Origin: Codonopsis lanceolata
Lineage: Eukaryota; Streptophyta; Magnoliopsida; Asterales; Campanulaceae
Assembly: GCA_013146195.2 (NCBI GenBank)
Contig: CM028381.1
Coordinates: forward strand, 61,882,744 to 61,946,743
Direction: 5' to 3'
Length of the DNA stretch: 64,000 bases
Positions 1 through 11,546 of the stretch are shown in pieces. The notes beneath the pieces were generated by a model, which made no database searches, was not told where the DNA came from, and worked only from the letters and a program-made list of their open reading frames with translations. The translations under genes and the position numbers were made by a program. The stretch's first letter is position 1, and every line of letters starts with the position of its first letter.

Positions 1-140
1 GCCAACTGACCAATTCTTCAGTTGACTGACAAGATCAAGTTTTCCGCTGCCAATCTTTTAAGATTTACAAATTAATCCTCAAAGTTTTTAAAGGCTATTC
101 ACCCCCCCTCTAGCCTTAACTGTTGCCATCTGGACTTACA
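1..140 (+). mobile_element. 3' end of a Sirevirus-like copia LTR
   Basis: The segment enters from outside the window and ends in ..TTACA at about 140. It has the hallmark seen in the other copia LTRs here: a 7-bp inverted repeat (91-97 with 111-117) around a C-tract loop, 23 nt from the LTR end. No primer-binding site follows, so this is a 3' LTR or a solo LTR. The rest of the element is not visible. Confidence 0.6.
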
Positions 141-169
141 GTAACCCAACAAAATCATTTTGAATCGTG

Positions 170-660
170 TGGGGGATTGTTGGAAAAAAATGGGGTTTTT
201 ACAAAATGTTTCAAAAGATCTTCACCTTGCCCACATTGATTATGAGGAAAAAAATAGAAGACATGGTCTTCATATTTTCAACTATGTCAATCCCACATTG
301 ATAGAGATGTTGGTGTGTGAAGACTTAGTCTTTCATATAACAGTCAACTATGTCATTCTTTCCTGTTGAATCCTGGAGAATAAATCAATAAAATCCTTAA
401 GGAGAGTGCCAAGCATGCCTCGGGAACTCTCTTTCATTTTGTGTTTGAAAAAACTTTGATTTTGTGTTTCTCCAAATTTGTTTTCATAATTGTCAAATTC
501 CAAATATTTCACAACACCTTCTCGATCAAATTTGGAATTATTATTCTCAGTGAAGTCATCAAAATCATAGTTCAAACCCAACCTGTAAGATACCGAAATT
601 TCATTAATTTAAGTCAAATTCTAATAATTATGTTTATAAGCGGGTTTGTGTAAGTTTATT
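170..660 (+). mobile_element. Polypurine tract and start of a second LTR, probably copia
   Basis: A G-rich purine run at about 170-177 is followed at 179 by TGTTGG, the usual arrangement of a polypurine tract followed by a copia 3' LTR. Downstream is AT-rich non-coding DNA with no clear LTR end; the right limit is a guess. The short reading frames here have no recognisable domain. Confidence 0.4.
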
Positions 661-839
661 TTTGGGCCAACTCTGTTTGGGTTTTACATTGATATCTTTA
701 TAAGTTGAGCTTCGATTATTTAAAAAATGTGTGGTTGGGCTTTGCTTTCAATTGAGCTATTGAGTTAAAAATTTAGAATTTAAAATAATATGAATAATAA
801 TAGTAATTTACACATTCTAAAAAGACAAAGCAAAGTTGA

Positions 840-1038
840 TATGGAAAGATAGAGGAATCATTTGACCTTCTAAAGAATTTGTATGAATCGATAACAGTTG
901 TTCGGTGATGTATAACAACAAGAGGAGCTAGGCAAAGCTATTGTTTTCTTTGTACAGACTTGAGCGGAGTATTATGAGTGTTTGACCGATCGTGTACGAA
1001 AAGTTTAGAGGACTAAACTTCTTTTAAGGAGGTGAAAG
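840..1038 (+). mobile_element. 3' end of a Ty3 element internal region, with polypurine tract
   Basis: This stretch ends in a purine-rich tract (about 1026-1038, AAGGAGGTGAAAG) directly before an LTR beginning TGTAATACC. Upstream sequence has the look of the degenerate non-coding 3' end of a chromovirus. The gag-pol region that should precede it is absent, so the element is truncated on its left. Confidence 0.5.
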
Positions 1039-1260
1039 TGTAATACCTCAATTTTTCTATATTAAAATAAAATAATTTTATTAATTATTACCAGATATTA
1101 ATAATTATTGTGGGCTTAACTATTTAATTTTGAGTTTATTAGAATTGGTTTAGGCCTAGTACATATTTTGTTTTAGTGGGCTTGATGTTCATTATTTAGT
1201 ATATTGTGAGTGTGGGCTTGACCCATTAATTTGGGTTTTCTTTACTTAAATAATAGTTGT

Positions 1261-1376
<116 letters not shown>

Positions 1377-1544
1377 AATGAAGTCACAGAATCACTTTCC
1401 AAGATAGAAAAAGAAAAAGAAAGGAAAGAGACGCAGACTTGGGAAGATTAATCGGAGGCCAAAAAAAAAAACCGGATCTGTTGGTCGGCAAGCCCTTGGA
1501 ATCCAAATGAAAAACATGATTGATTCTTGATAGCATCTCCTTGA

Positions 1545-1553
1545 TATAAAAAG
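1545..1553 (+). promoter_or_regulatory. Candidate TATA box of the Ty3 LTR
   Basis: TATAAAAAG lies in the LTR about 170 bp after the microsatellite and is followed by a GA-rich leader. The position suits an LTR promoter. No transcript evidence can be seen. Confidence 0.45.
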
Positions 1554-3477
1554 AGAGAGATGAATCAGTCACTTCTCAAACCAAGAGCAGAAAAGAGAGA
1601 GCCATAAATTTTGAGTGGAGTTTTACAAAGGGGACGGGCGAGAGAGAGACACGGCGGTAGAGGAAGTCAAGCCAGTCGGTTATTACGCAAAGTTTAATCG
1701 AGGTAAGCAAGCGTTCCTTCTGAATCCGAATGCTTTATTTCGATTTATGTCGTGTTGATATATTGAGTTTCTTTTGGAATTATTGGGGCGGATGTGAGAG
1801 ACAAGATGGAGATGTTGGAAGGGAGTAGTAATCTGTCTTGTGTTTGTATTCGGTGGTGGAAGGAATAATTGAAGAAAAAAAAACAGAAAAAAGAAAGAAA
1901 CGGGGAAGGAAGAAAATGTCGATTGCAGAGAAAGAAAAAAAAAGGAAAAGAGATGATGAGTGGAATGGGTTTGGAAAGAGGATAGAAGGGATTAAAATAA
2001 TAATATTATTATCATACCAACTTGGTTTAAAAATCAAAGACACAAACAAAGGAAAAAGGAAACAAGCAGTAAATAAGGGAAGGATTTCGTGGGAGGATGA
2101 ATCTGATCTACATATTCATCCCCTGTACTTTGGGTTTGCAAAAAGGTTCATTCCCTAATTTTGAAGTTTCTATTAGTAAGTGCTTATAATTTCAGAAACT
2201 TACACTCTAGTTACAATAGTTAGAAATAGACCTTAAGTTATTATAATAACGTTATATTTAGGGTTGGTTAATTATGTTTTAAATTGGTACTAGAAGGTCC
2301 CTAAACTTATAATTAATATTTATTTTGTGTTATTATGATTTAGATTCGGCTAGGCGCGGGTAGCAATACGTTGTGCTCGAGCTAATTTTTACAGCATCGC
2401 TAAGGTAAGGGATTATGCATCGTTTAAGTCATTTGAAATCTTTATCCTTAATTGTTAGGCTTCCGCTATTTCTTTGGCATTTACCTTTCTTTGAAAACGT
2501 GTGCCGACCATTGGTTGGTATTTGAATTTGAAATCCCGTCGTATCCGTTCTTTTGTTACTCTTAATTGTGAATTGCTTTATGAATCTCACAAATTATTTA
2601 AACTCGATGTGTGATATTTTATTCGGTTATCATTTGTATTTGATTTTGTTGAAATTGTAATTATTTTTGAAAAACTCTGTTATGATCACTCAGACAATTT
2701 GAATGACCATTTGGCCTGTTAAGGCGACATTACACCATAGGAACTATGGTGGGGTAATCCGGATATACCATTTTGCTTTTGACCCTTCTGGGGTACTTTG
2801 ATATTTGAGGTTCCTTGGAGCCACCTTTTGTTTGGTTTAAAATGACCGCCTACGTGATCATAACGTCATCCGTAGTATTTGATGTTAATCTGATTTATTC
2901 TGATGAGCTTAGTAATTGTTCCTCGATTAATGAATATTTAATCTTGTTAGATTTCAGAAAAATAATTCCTTTGACATCTCCGATTTTTTTTTTTGACACT
3001 ATATATCGTTTGACTTTCTTCCTGGTCAACTCCTCCTTAGAAACCGGAGGGGTTGTATATGAACTTACTGGGCTTTGTTCGCTCACCCTTTTCCTACTCC
3101 TTTTCTTTCAAGATATAAGTAAAGAATTGAAATATGGAAATTCGGTTCGGTTCGGGTTGGTCCAATTGAAAAGAATAAAATCTTGTTATGTTATGGACTA
3201 TTATTTGTAATCGTTAACTGGAATTTGGGAGTTTTATTTAGATATATATTTTGATCTTGTAAGCAAATTTATTAAGGGATTTATGTTCGAATATTTGATG
3301 CTTACGTGGAAGATACAATAATTACGATTTGGGTTTTAGTATGTTTTTTTGAGGTTATTGGTGACGTGGCCATTATGTGGGCTCCTATAGTTGGGCCTAA
3401 ATTTTGGGGCGTTACACAACCCGTCAAAGCTCAAGTTATCCATGTCATCCCATTTGTTGGAGCTTTTCCTTTTCACC

Positions 3478-3963
3478 TCATTTCCTTCGCTTAAACACCC
3501 CAAAATGCATTGTGTTGGTCAAATTCTTCCCCAAAGCTGCCATCTTTTGAAACGATGTGGATTGAGCTCTAACTGAAACAAAATTGTCAAATGGTTTTAG
3601 CAATTTAGATCGGTTAAAAACTAGAGAAGTTCTGAACCCTTTTTTAAAACCCAGAAACACAAGCGACCCAAAACCATTACCAGCAAACTTTCCTGGAAAT
3701 TGGAACAAATGCGTAGTCAAGAAATGAGGATTTGAGGTCAAATTAGGAGAACCCATATGGGTTAGGGAGGTCAAATCATTGAACCCAGTTAAAACCCCAT
3801 GTCTCCTGCTCAAAGATTGGGTCTGAAATAACCCAAGTTCGCCACTAAGGTCAAAAGATTGTCCAATGGGTTGTTCAAGATTGATGGAATGGTAAGTTTG
3901 GGTGGGAGAAAGTAGTGAACTTAAGAGGGCTCGAGATTGTTGAAAGATGAAGAAGGGGAGCAA
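3478..3963 (-). pseudogene. Possible gene fragment, unrecognised
   Basis: An open frame of about 161 codons on the minus strand, with no ATG at its left limit (the first codon is TTG), so the frame is open upstream. The start is hydrophobic (a Leu/Phe-rich run), then the protein is rich in Ser, Phe, Gly and basic residues with few acids, as in organelle-targeting sequences. It ends in a basic tail. I do not recognise the protein. It lies just outside the Ty3 LTR and may be a broken first exon of a host gene or a chance frame. Base composition is less AT-rich than its flanks, which weakly favours a real coding origin. Confidence 0.25.
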
Positions 3964-4163
3964 TAAGAAGAGGAGCCAACAAGGACTTGTAAAAGGAGTT
4001 TCTTTGTGGGGAAGGTGGGCTGGTTGTGGTTGTTGTTGTTTGTGGTGGATAAGAACTAGGTTTGGTCGTCTTGTTCGGAGTTGAGCATTGATTTGAATGT
4101 AGATACCAAGGTCATATTGTTTGGGTTTGGATATGTTGTTTTGGTGGGGTTCACTAAGGCATA

Positions 4164-4205
4164 ATCTATACTAGATACTCGTGTCCGTGCCTATGGCACA
4201 ATGTA
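4164..4205 (+). mobile_element. Helitron-like 5' terminus (candidate)
   Basis: TCTATACTAGATACTCGTG followed by a short imperfect palindrome around CCGTGCCTATGGCAC resembles the conserved left ends of plant Helitrons, which start with TC and insert between A and T. No CTRRT 3' end with hairpin was located, so the extent is unknown. Confidence 0.35.
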
Positions 4206-4308
4206 AGTATATCATATAATTTCGTCAATTGAAATGATAGTGTCTGAATAGATTGTGCAATTTAAGAAAATGTTATAGTTGAATGAGTACATTGTTTCAA
4301 GTGGTAGT

Positions 4309-4427
4309 TGAAAAGAGTATATACCTTGTTTAGGTAGCTATGGAATTGAATCTCACAAGGATTCTATGTCATTGGGGGCCTATACATACCCCTCCATAAA
4401 TCCTAAACAAGGTACACACTCTTTTCA
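4309..4427. repeat. Inverted repeat forming a long hairpin
   Basis: Arms 4309-4334 and 4402-4427 are 26 nt each and pair at 24 positions, with two A:C mismatches and a 67-nt loop. Partial pairing seems to continue a few bases past the arms into the loop. It could be a MITE-like foldback, part of the preceding Helitron-like element, or a small-RNA precursor. Confidence 0.7.
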
Positions 4428-4429
4428 GC

Positions 4430-5150
4430 CTCAAACCTCTGTCAAATTGCTTTTTGACTCTCACACGATACTACTCTCACGCCAGAGTAGTTTCACGAGG
4501 CCAAGCCTTGCTCAACTTCTAAGGTGTTTCGTGTTCTTAGACAGTTGTGAAGGGATCAAATCCATACAATCAAGCCCAAATATCCTACGCATCAATCGGA
4601 CGGCTCAAGGCTGATTTTTGCATCATCAATAATTTTTCACAATAATCAAGTTAACTTAATAAAAAAAATTAGATGGAGAAATTAAAAATTAAAAGAATAT
4701 ATTAATCATTTTAAGACTTTTACCAATTTTTTACATCTTAACAATTTATGCCACTTGGTGATCCTAACTCAGTATCTTAGTCCAACATAGAATCTCATTC
4801 ACCTTTTACTAAGGAATTTTAGTCATTTAATTCAATTTTTAACATCCCAACTCACAGCCCTCACTTTAGGGACGAACTATAAGGCCAAAAATATAGTTTA
4901 GGGTCTAAAATAGGAAACGTCTAAGTACTAAAACTGAATCAGGAAAAAGGAGTTAAGTTCATGGACCAAATAATTTATTAAACCTTTTTATTATTTTGCT
5001 AGATGGGAGGCTTAAGGCCTAAAAAATAAATACAACAGACTACTAAAACTCATATAGTTCATATTGAAATTTAGGGTCTTGAAATTCATGTAGTTTATAT
5101 TCCTATTGAAATTTTAAATGTGGAGTTGATATAATTCTTAATAATTTAGC
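4430..5150. other. AT-rich intergenic DNA, no feature recognised
   Basis: About 0.7 kb without a convincing reading frame or repeat boundary. Short phrases around 4860-5060 look like decayed transposon ends but could not be assigned. Confidence 0.5.
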
Positions 5151-5154
5151 GGAT

Positions 5155-5400
5155 TAATATATATGAACTTGACTTTGTTTATTTAAATGGTGACTGGTAT
5201 TGAAAATTTCCTATGGTTGTCATTCAACTCATCTTTGAGCATCATGTGAGTCCCTCGTGACGTTATCTTTGGAAGGGACGTTAAAGTTTTTATGAAAGGA
5301 CAATTTTTCCCTCACTTAATGTCGATGACGATTCACGTGGCCACAAAATTCTGAGATGGAAAAAGGGCCAAGTTTTATAAATCAAATATAAAACCAATTT
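5155..5400 (+). repeat. Left terminal inverted repeat of the 4.8 kb element
   Basis: Inverted partner of 9713-9960. Matches run from ATTTAAATGGTG near 5181 to the AAATATAAAACCA block near 5395. Confidence 0.7.
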
Positions 5401-6440
5401 TTTGTAAAAAAAATTAAACAAATCATAAGTCAAAAGTCAAAAAGTTAACAACAATAAAGTCAAGAATACAAAATAAATTGATTCATCCAGCAATTGTTGC
5501 CTCACCGCCCCCCCATGTCTAAAGGTATGCCCTCTCTGACAAAGGAATCCAAAAGGGTGATGTGATCCTCCTCCTCTCCCCCTACTCCATCTTCTTCCTA
5601 ATTGTCTGTCTTTCCGTCATGTCCCTCGACGCCATCATCACCACAATGAAACCTTTGAACACTAATCGAGAAATCAACAAATAAATCACCAATTCGAAGT
5701 CGATCCTCGCCATTACTATACCCGAACACCTCCCCAAATTCGCCGAATCCAAACTGCTAATTGGCTTAATCGGGAGTTCTTCCCCCACAATACGATGGTC
5801 GTCACCCGCTGGACGGCATGATGAAGACGGAAGACAGTCAGACATGCGTTAGGGAGTAGATCAAGTAGGACACTCATGTACTCGTCCGGTACAACGTACC
5901 AAGGTGAGCAAGATACCCCCCCCACCTCACCCCATCTTAAGCAGCAGCTAACACCACCGCCATAACCACCACCATAACTGCCACCACCAGCACCCAATCT
6001 TTCTTGCTTCATTTGGGAACATAAATTTTTAAAAAAATTAACAAATAACTCTAAATCCAACATAAAGCCAACACCATTACAGCTACCACTAACACCCACT
6101 CTTTCCAAATCGATAAATTGCTTTAATTGGGAGTAGGAATAATAAAAAAATAACTTATCCCAAGCCAGATGGTTGGATTGACTTCGAATGGGTCAAATCT
6201 GGTCCAAAAAAACATTAATTTTCTTTTCCTCCCAGAGTTTTGTCAGTGAAAGAGGGAATTTTTAGGTGGGCAACCAATTGTGAATTCCATATATTATTAA
6301 TAATTCACCTCCTTTAGTGGAGTTAGCCAAGAAAAATTAAACAAACAAGGCAGCAACATTTTCTATCTCATGGCCGAAATAGAGAGAAAAGATGGAGGAG
6401 CCGTGTGTGAGTGTGTGCCATCACTCTGAGCCGAGAGTTA
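5400..6440. other. Interior of the long-TIR element, possible captured coding scraps
   Basis: Between the left inverted repeat and the LTR, 5480-6120 is more GC-rich than its surroundings and has overlapping open frames on the minus strand (about 5582-5845 and 5716-6108). None shows a domain I know, and Gly/Ser-rich low complexity dominates. Captured gene pieces are typical of Pack-MULEs, but that is a guess here. Confidence 0.3.
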
Positions 6441-9409
6441 TCGGTTTTGCTCCGAGGTGTGGGTTCATGTTGTGGACTTATATTAAAGGGTACTAACATG
6501 TTTTAATCAATAAAAATAATGTTAAATAGTAAGTTACTAATTCCCTTATTTGCTTGTGTATGCAATGATACATGCTACGTATCATGTTTCTACAGTAATA
6601 AATTAGTTAACGGTTATGAAGTATACTACTTGTTGATTGTTTTGAACTTGTAATTGATATACATGCTCATAGTATATAATTACTCCGTTTAATCGGTAAT
6701 ATAGCCTATAGGAATGATATAGGGTGATACTGCAAATAGTATTTTACGACTCAAAAATTATAGAGTTGTAATTATTACCTCTCCGGAACTTGATTCGTTT
6801 CATAATTGACTCTACGGAATCAAGTTGAGTTAAATAAATAATATAGAGTAGTGTAACTAACTCCTATGAGGTTTGTAATATATTTAGGGGATGATTATAC
6901 CCTTATAGAAATTACGATGCAATAATAAGAAATTGTTATTTGATGTTTATGTGCTAATAAATAATTAGCGGTTGTGACGAAAAAGTGTTTTAATGATATA
7001 ATTGACCCTGCAGGGTTAATTTGTATCACAGTAAATCATTAAATGAGAGAATGATATATGAGTCCCTACGTGTTATGAATATTCTTGTGGTATTGTAATT
7101 GATTTTACGAAGTCATATTGGAGTTGACTAATTATTAAGTCAATTGAGTAGTTTAGTTCCAGTAGGGAATTGAAGTATTTAAATAATATTATTCATATGC
7201 TCATTTATTAAATTTTGGGAATAATTAACAGTGAATAAATTGGGGTTTTAATAGATGCTTTATGATAAGAAAATAGTATTCAAATCCAGTTACGTGAAGT
7301 TGTAATAATTGATTGATGTTTGTATACATGTACTGAATGACGGGTATATTTCTACTAGTTATGGGTAGAAATAACTAGTGTTAATGAATGGGTATTAAAG
7401 TTATTAATAACAAATAGCTTTTGAGATTTGTGACGCAGTAGAATCATTATTTAAGATAACTAAGTTATCTAATTTGGGGTATTTGATCCCTATGCTTATA
7501 CGATATTATGCTAGGTAGTAAGCATTATTGGCTTGCTCCTACACTTGACTTGAACCAGAGACCTGTAAGCTTGGACATAATATCAGTGGAGTATGACTAA
7601 CCTAATTTAGGTTAATCGTGGTTAAGTTGTGAGACTTATATTGTGAGTTAAAGTGCTCATAGGTATTGTTTGACGGAATTATGAATAACGAGCTCGAGAA
7701 CCTGCTCTTATAATCATATGCACACCACTTGGGTACGAAATAGTTATGAACCAAATTATAAGGTTTACACATGATATAAGTTACCAGTGGCAACAGGTTG
7801 GTGTATTGGGTGTAGTAGAGTTATCGACCTACTCTTGGGCTATTTAATGTTTAATACTCCTTGATAGCTACTGATAATATTATTATATGTTATTAGACAT
7901 AGTTCCCAAATACTCGCTTGTAGTCACGTAGTATTTCGTGATGTTAGATATCATTGACCTATGTTTGTGATTGAGTATGATATCCAGTATTTACAGACTC
8001 AACAATTGTCTCTTGGTTTTGGTGGTAGGACTAAAGAACTGCCCATGTGTTAATCTTAGCGACCAGTAGCTACAGACATAATCACGATTCTAAGATATTG
8101 TGTGCATACATACCAATATGTGTTTCATGAATGATATAGATTTATTGGTCTGCTTTGAGGTTGTCATTAGAGAGTCTAGTATGTACGGACCTGTCATCTA
8201 TAGTGGGTGTTTGTGGTAGGACCAGTGGCCTACCCGTGAGATGTTTAACGTTTAGTACTTACAAACGTTATGTTTGTTACAGTTAAGATGATTTAGCTGT
8301 AATGTTTGTTTAAATCAAATACATGCTTTGGTGTTTATTTACGAGTAAATATCCATACTTGATATGTGTGTTGAGCTCCCATACTTGGAGCTCAACAATT
8401 GTGTTATTTACGAGCAAACATTCATGATTGGTATGTGTGTTGAGTTCTCATACTTGGAACTTAACAATTGTGTTTGTTACAAGTAAACATCTACTTGTGA
8501 ATCACATTGAGTCAAGCTGGCATACATGGTTCCTGTTGGTTTGTTAGAGCATCCACTATCGGTTCTAGTGGGGAAGTAGCTAGGCCACTGTTATAATAAA
8601 TACGAGTAATTTTGGTAAGCTAAACTTCTTATGACTATCGATAGTGTATGAGGTCCTTGTTACCGTGAGAGTCATACGAAAAGGACCTGTTTAGGACACG
8701 ACTAATGGTTCAGACATAATTCAGTGTATGTATTTTAACAACACATCTATGGTAATTGAAAGGTTGTGCAAGACGGAAAGCTCTCATGCAGATTTATATC
8801 TCGATTATGTGTTTAATTACGTTGGGTCAATGTGCATTATAACATGATCAACGTAATGTGTGCAAGTATATGTACAATTATACTTGATTGAATGATATGA
8901 TGTTTACACATGCATAATAGCATGCCATGTAGTTACATGTAGTAACTTACTGAGTTATCACTCCCCCCGTGTTTGTTTACTTTAGTGTGCAGTTATCCAA
9001 AGATTTGATTCGGGGAGATTGGGAGTTCTTGTGAGGTCGGCGAGACACGCGAGACCTAGTAGGTTATTGATTTGTAGCTCCTAGAAGGCTTGATTTGTAT
9101 AGTTGTAAGGACGGGGGTGTATAGAATTATATAGACTCTATTTTTGGGTTTTGACTATTACTGGTGTATTTCATTTCACTAGTTGGTTGGCCTAGAGCCA
9201 TTGTGTTTAGTTCACGAGCAATAGCTCGTTGACTTTTGTTTTTTCGACCTTTTAGAAGCTATGGTGTTTATATTATTCACATAAGTGATTATGTTTTATC
9301 AAGTATGTTTACTTAGCCCATAATGAGTAGGGGCTTTGCATGTATTTTATGTCTTTGTTTAGCGCTCGACTCGAGGCTCGTATAGAGATTAGGAGTCGGA
9401 GCGTTATAG
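6440..9409 (+). mobile_element. Ty3-type LTR inside the long-TIR element, about 3 kb
   Basis: The right end (..GGAGCGTTATA at 9409) and the block 8930-8992, ending in TTTAGTGTGCAG, match the 3' parts of the Ty3 LTRs at 41481 and 61968 when those are read on the minus strand. No coding potential. The left boundary was not found and is set by the change in sequence character; the final CA appears mutated to TA. No second LTR or internal region is seen, so it is a solo LTR or a remnant. Confidence 0.55.
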
Positions 9410-9712
9410 CTTGAGAAACCAATCATGGTTCCTAAGAGAATGAATTTTGGGTAAAATTAATTAAAGATGGGTTAATTAATTGTGAAAATAATGAATTTTG
9501 GAATATGAAATTATCGATGATGAGAGACAAGAAGATGGGGTGAGGTGGTGGCGGGGAGGGTGGGGAGATCGAATATGAGTTACTCATTTATTTGTGAAAA
9601 GAATGAATTGTGAATGAGAGATGAGAGAGAAGATGGCAAGGTGAGGTGAGGTGGGGGATTGACAGGGGGAGGGGGTTGAAGATGGCTCCCCAATTTTTAT
9701 TTTTATTTTGAG

Positions 9713-9960
9713 TTTTGGTTTTATATTTGATTTATAGAACTTGGCCCTTTTGCCATCTCAAAAATTTTTTGGCCGCATGGATTTTCATCAGCATTAAGTA
9801 AGGACAAATTGTCTTTTCACAAAAAATTTAACGACCCTTCCTAAGATAACATAACAAGGGACTCACATCATACACAAAGTTGAGTTGAAAGACAACCATA
9901 TGAAAATTTCAACATCATGCACCATTTAAATCAAAAAAATGTTTAGGGACAAAATACATA
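9713..9960 (-). repeat. Right terminal inverted repeat of the 4.8 kb element
   Basis: Reverse complement of the arm at 5155-5400, with several small differences; the CCATTTAAATC block near 9921 corresponds to 5181. Confidence 0.7.
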
Positions 9961-10839
9961 TTAATCGTAATTTAGCACGATGAGACAATGAATAACAATG
10001 GTCGCTTATAAAAAGTAAAACAAAATAACTTAGCACATGGTTATCTGGAAAAAGGTAAAATAACTTTTTTTTTACATCCCGTAACAATATAAAGATAAAC
10101 AATTTGACAAGCTTACTTTCTATATTCATCTAATCTTGTTAATAGAGTGATGACGTGGACTACGTGGGCCCCAACTCACTTACGAGCATCACCAATGTAG
10201 ACGTGATATGGAAAAAAATTGGTACCAACTAAGATTTACACATGTTTTGAAAAAAAAACAAATTTACATCTTTTTGAAACACATCTTCAACACATTTGTG
10301 GAGAGGCCATGTTAATATAACATGTCAACCAATTTTTTCACATTCTAGATAAGATCAAAGCATTACCAATGCAGATGTAAATGTGAAAAAAAAATTTGAG
10401 CATCATCTATAAGATTTACACCTTATTTGAAGAAAAAAAAAACTATTCAATGTAACTATGAAAAAAATTAGTAACACTTGGAATTTTGTATTGGGGTGAA
10501 TTTTCAAAACCGAATATAATCCAACTGCAAATTCTGAAAATGTTTGGGATTTTGAGTTTCTTAGGGAAATATATAGTCAAATATTGACATTTTCATCCAT
10601 ATTTTCCCACGTACCTAGTACAAAATCAATCGTAACGAAATGGAAATTTCATTTCATTTCATTTCATCTTGACAAATACAAGACCATTTTTAGTTACATT
10701 TTCATGAAATTTATTATTGTTGAGTGTTGACTTTTTCATTCAGACCATTCCTACCGATAAACGTCATCTTATTTTTTTCATTTGTTCATTTAAAAAAAAA
10801 GCACAAACGATAAAGTGAATTAATTATCCAAATAGAGCC
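9961..10839. other. AT-rich DNA with MITE-like scraps and a short (ATTTC)n tract
   Basis: A GAGCATCACCAATG phrase (10193) and a related copy (about 10360) look like termini of small non-autonomous DNA elements. An ATTTC repeat of about five units lies at 10646-10669. No gene is visible. Confidence 0.35.
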
Positions 10840-11413
10840 TGTAAGACCTTGAAACTTTGCATGTTTGACTTGTTTGTTCGATAGACTTCTTGTGTGAGAA
10901 TTCATGTTTTTGGGTAGATTGGATTATAGCCAATACCCTAGAGTTGTTGAAGTTACAATGCGTAACTTGACGTTGTTGGAAACTCGACTCGATAGAGCGT
11001 TTACTTGCTTAGTTCTTGCTCGTGACCTTTGGGAGATCCTAGGTGTATGATCGACATAAAATTTATTGGATACATTTGATATCCTGATAATCATGTTTAC
11101 TTAGTTTACATGTGATGATGTCGTTCATAGTATAGTCGTCGTCGTAAATTTGGTTTCACAATTCGCGTTTCGTTAACGTATCACCTTTCGTACTTTTGTT
11201 GCACTTAGTTTTGGATTAACTTCATGCAGGTGTAGGAGACCCTTCATTAGGATTTTAACATGTTTTAAAACATGTATGCATACTTGTTCATTAGTTGCTT
11301 CAATCGTTGGTTTGTTCTGCGTAGTTTCATTCTTCGTACAGTAGATACGAATGACTGTTCGGCACGTGATAGAATCGTTTTGATCAAGGAAACACCCAAG
11401 GAGGTTTTAGTTT
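10840..11413 (+). mobile_element. Ty3-type LTR, left part (split by the LINE)
   Basis: Begins TGTAAGACC, the same family start as the minus-strand LTR ending at 48883. The LTR is interrupted at 11413 by the LINE and resumes at 17111. The last 16 bp (11398-11413) are the LINE target duplication. Confidence 0.65.
11398..11413. repeat. LINE target-site duplication, copy 1
   Basis: AAGGAGGTTTTAGTTT, repeated perfectly at 17111-17126. Confidence 0.92.
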
Positions 11414-11546
11414 TTTTTTTAGAGAAGCGAGGCACTGGGGAATTTATTGAAAGAAAGAAAGGAATACAAACTTAAGGGGGACAACCAGCCTTACCCTTTG
11501 AATGGGGGGACAAAGGAGCCTTACCTCGGAAAAGAAATACAAAGCA

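Larger units (their letters stand above)
5150..9960. mobile_element. Long-terminal-inverted-repeat DNA element (Mutator-like?), about 4.8 kb
   Basis: Two long inverted repeats of about 240 bp bracket this region. Left arm is about 5155-5400 and right arm about 9713-9960; they match well by eye when one is reverse-complemented, including a shared TTTAAATGGTG block and a shared block around AAAGGGCCAAGTT. Beyond the arms similarity fades, so exact ends and a target duplication were not found. There is no transposase reading frame. The interior holds GC-richer sequence (5480-6120) and a Ty3 LTR. Mutator-like assignment is inference from arm length. Confidence 0.6.

Noticed and set aside
1780..2158. 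Overlapping plus and minus frames of about 90-106 codons in the LTR
   Set aside because: Low-complexity Lys/Glu or Phe/Ser translations of purine-rich LTR sequence; no domain.
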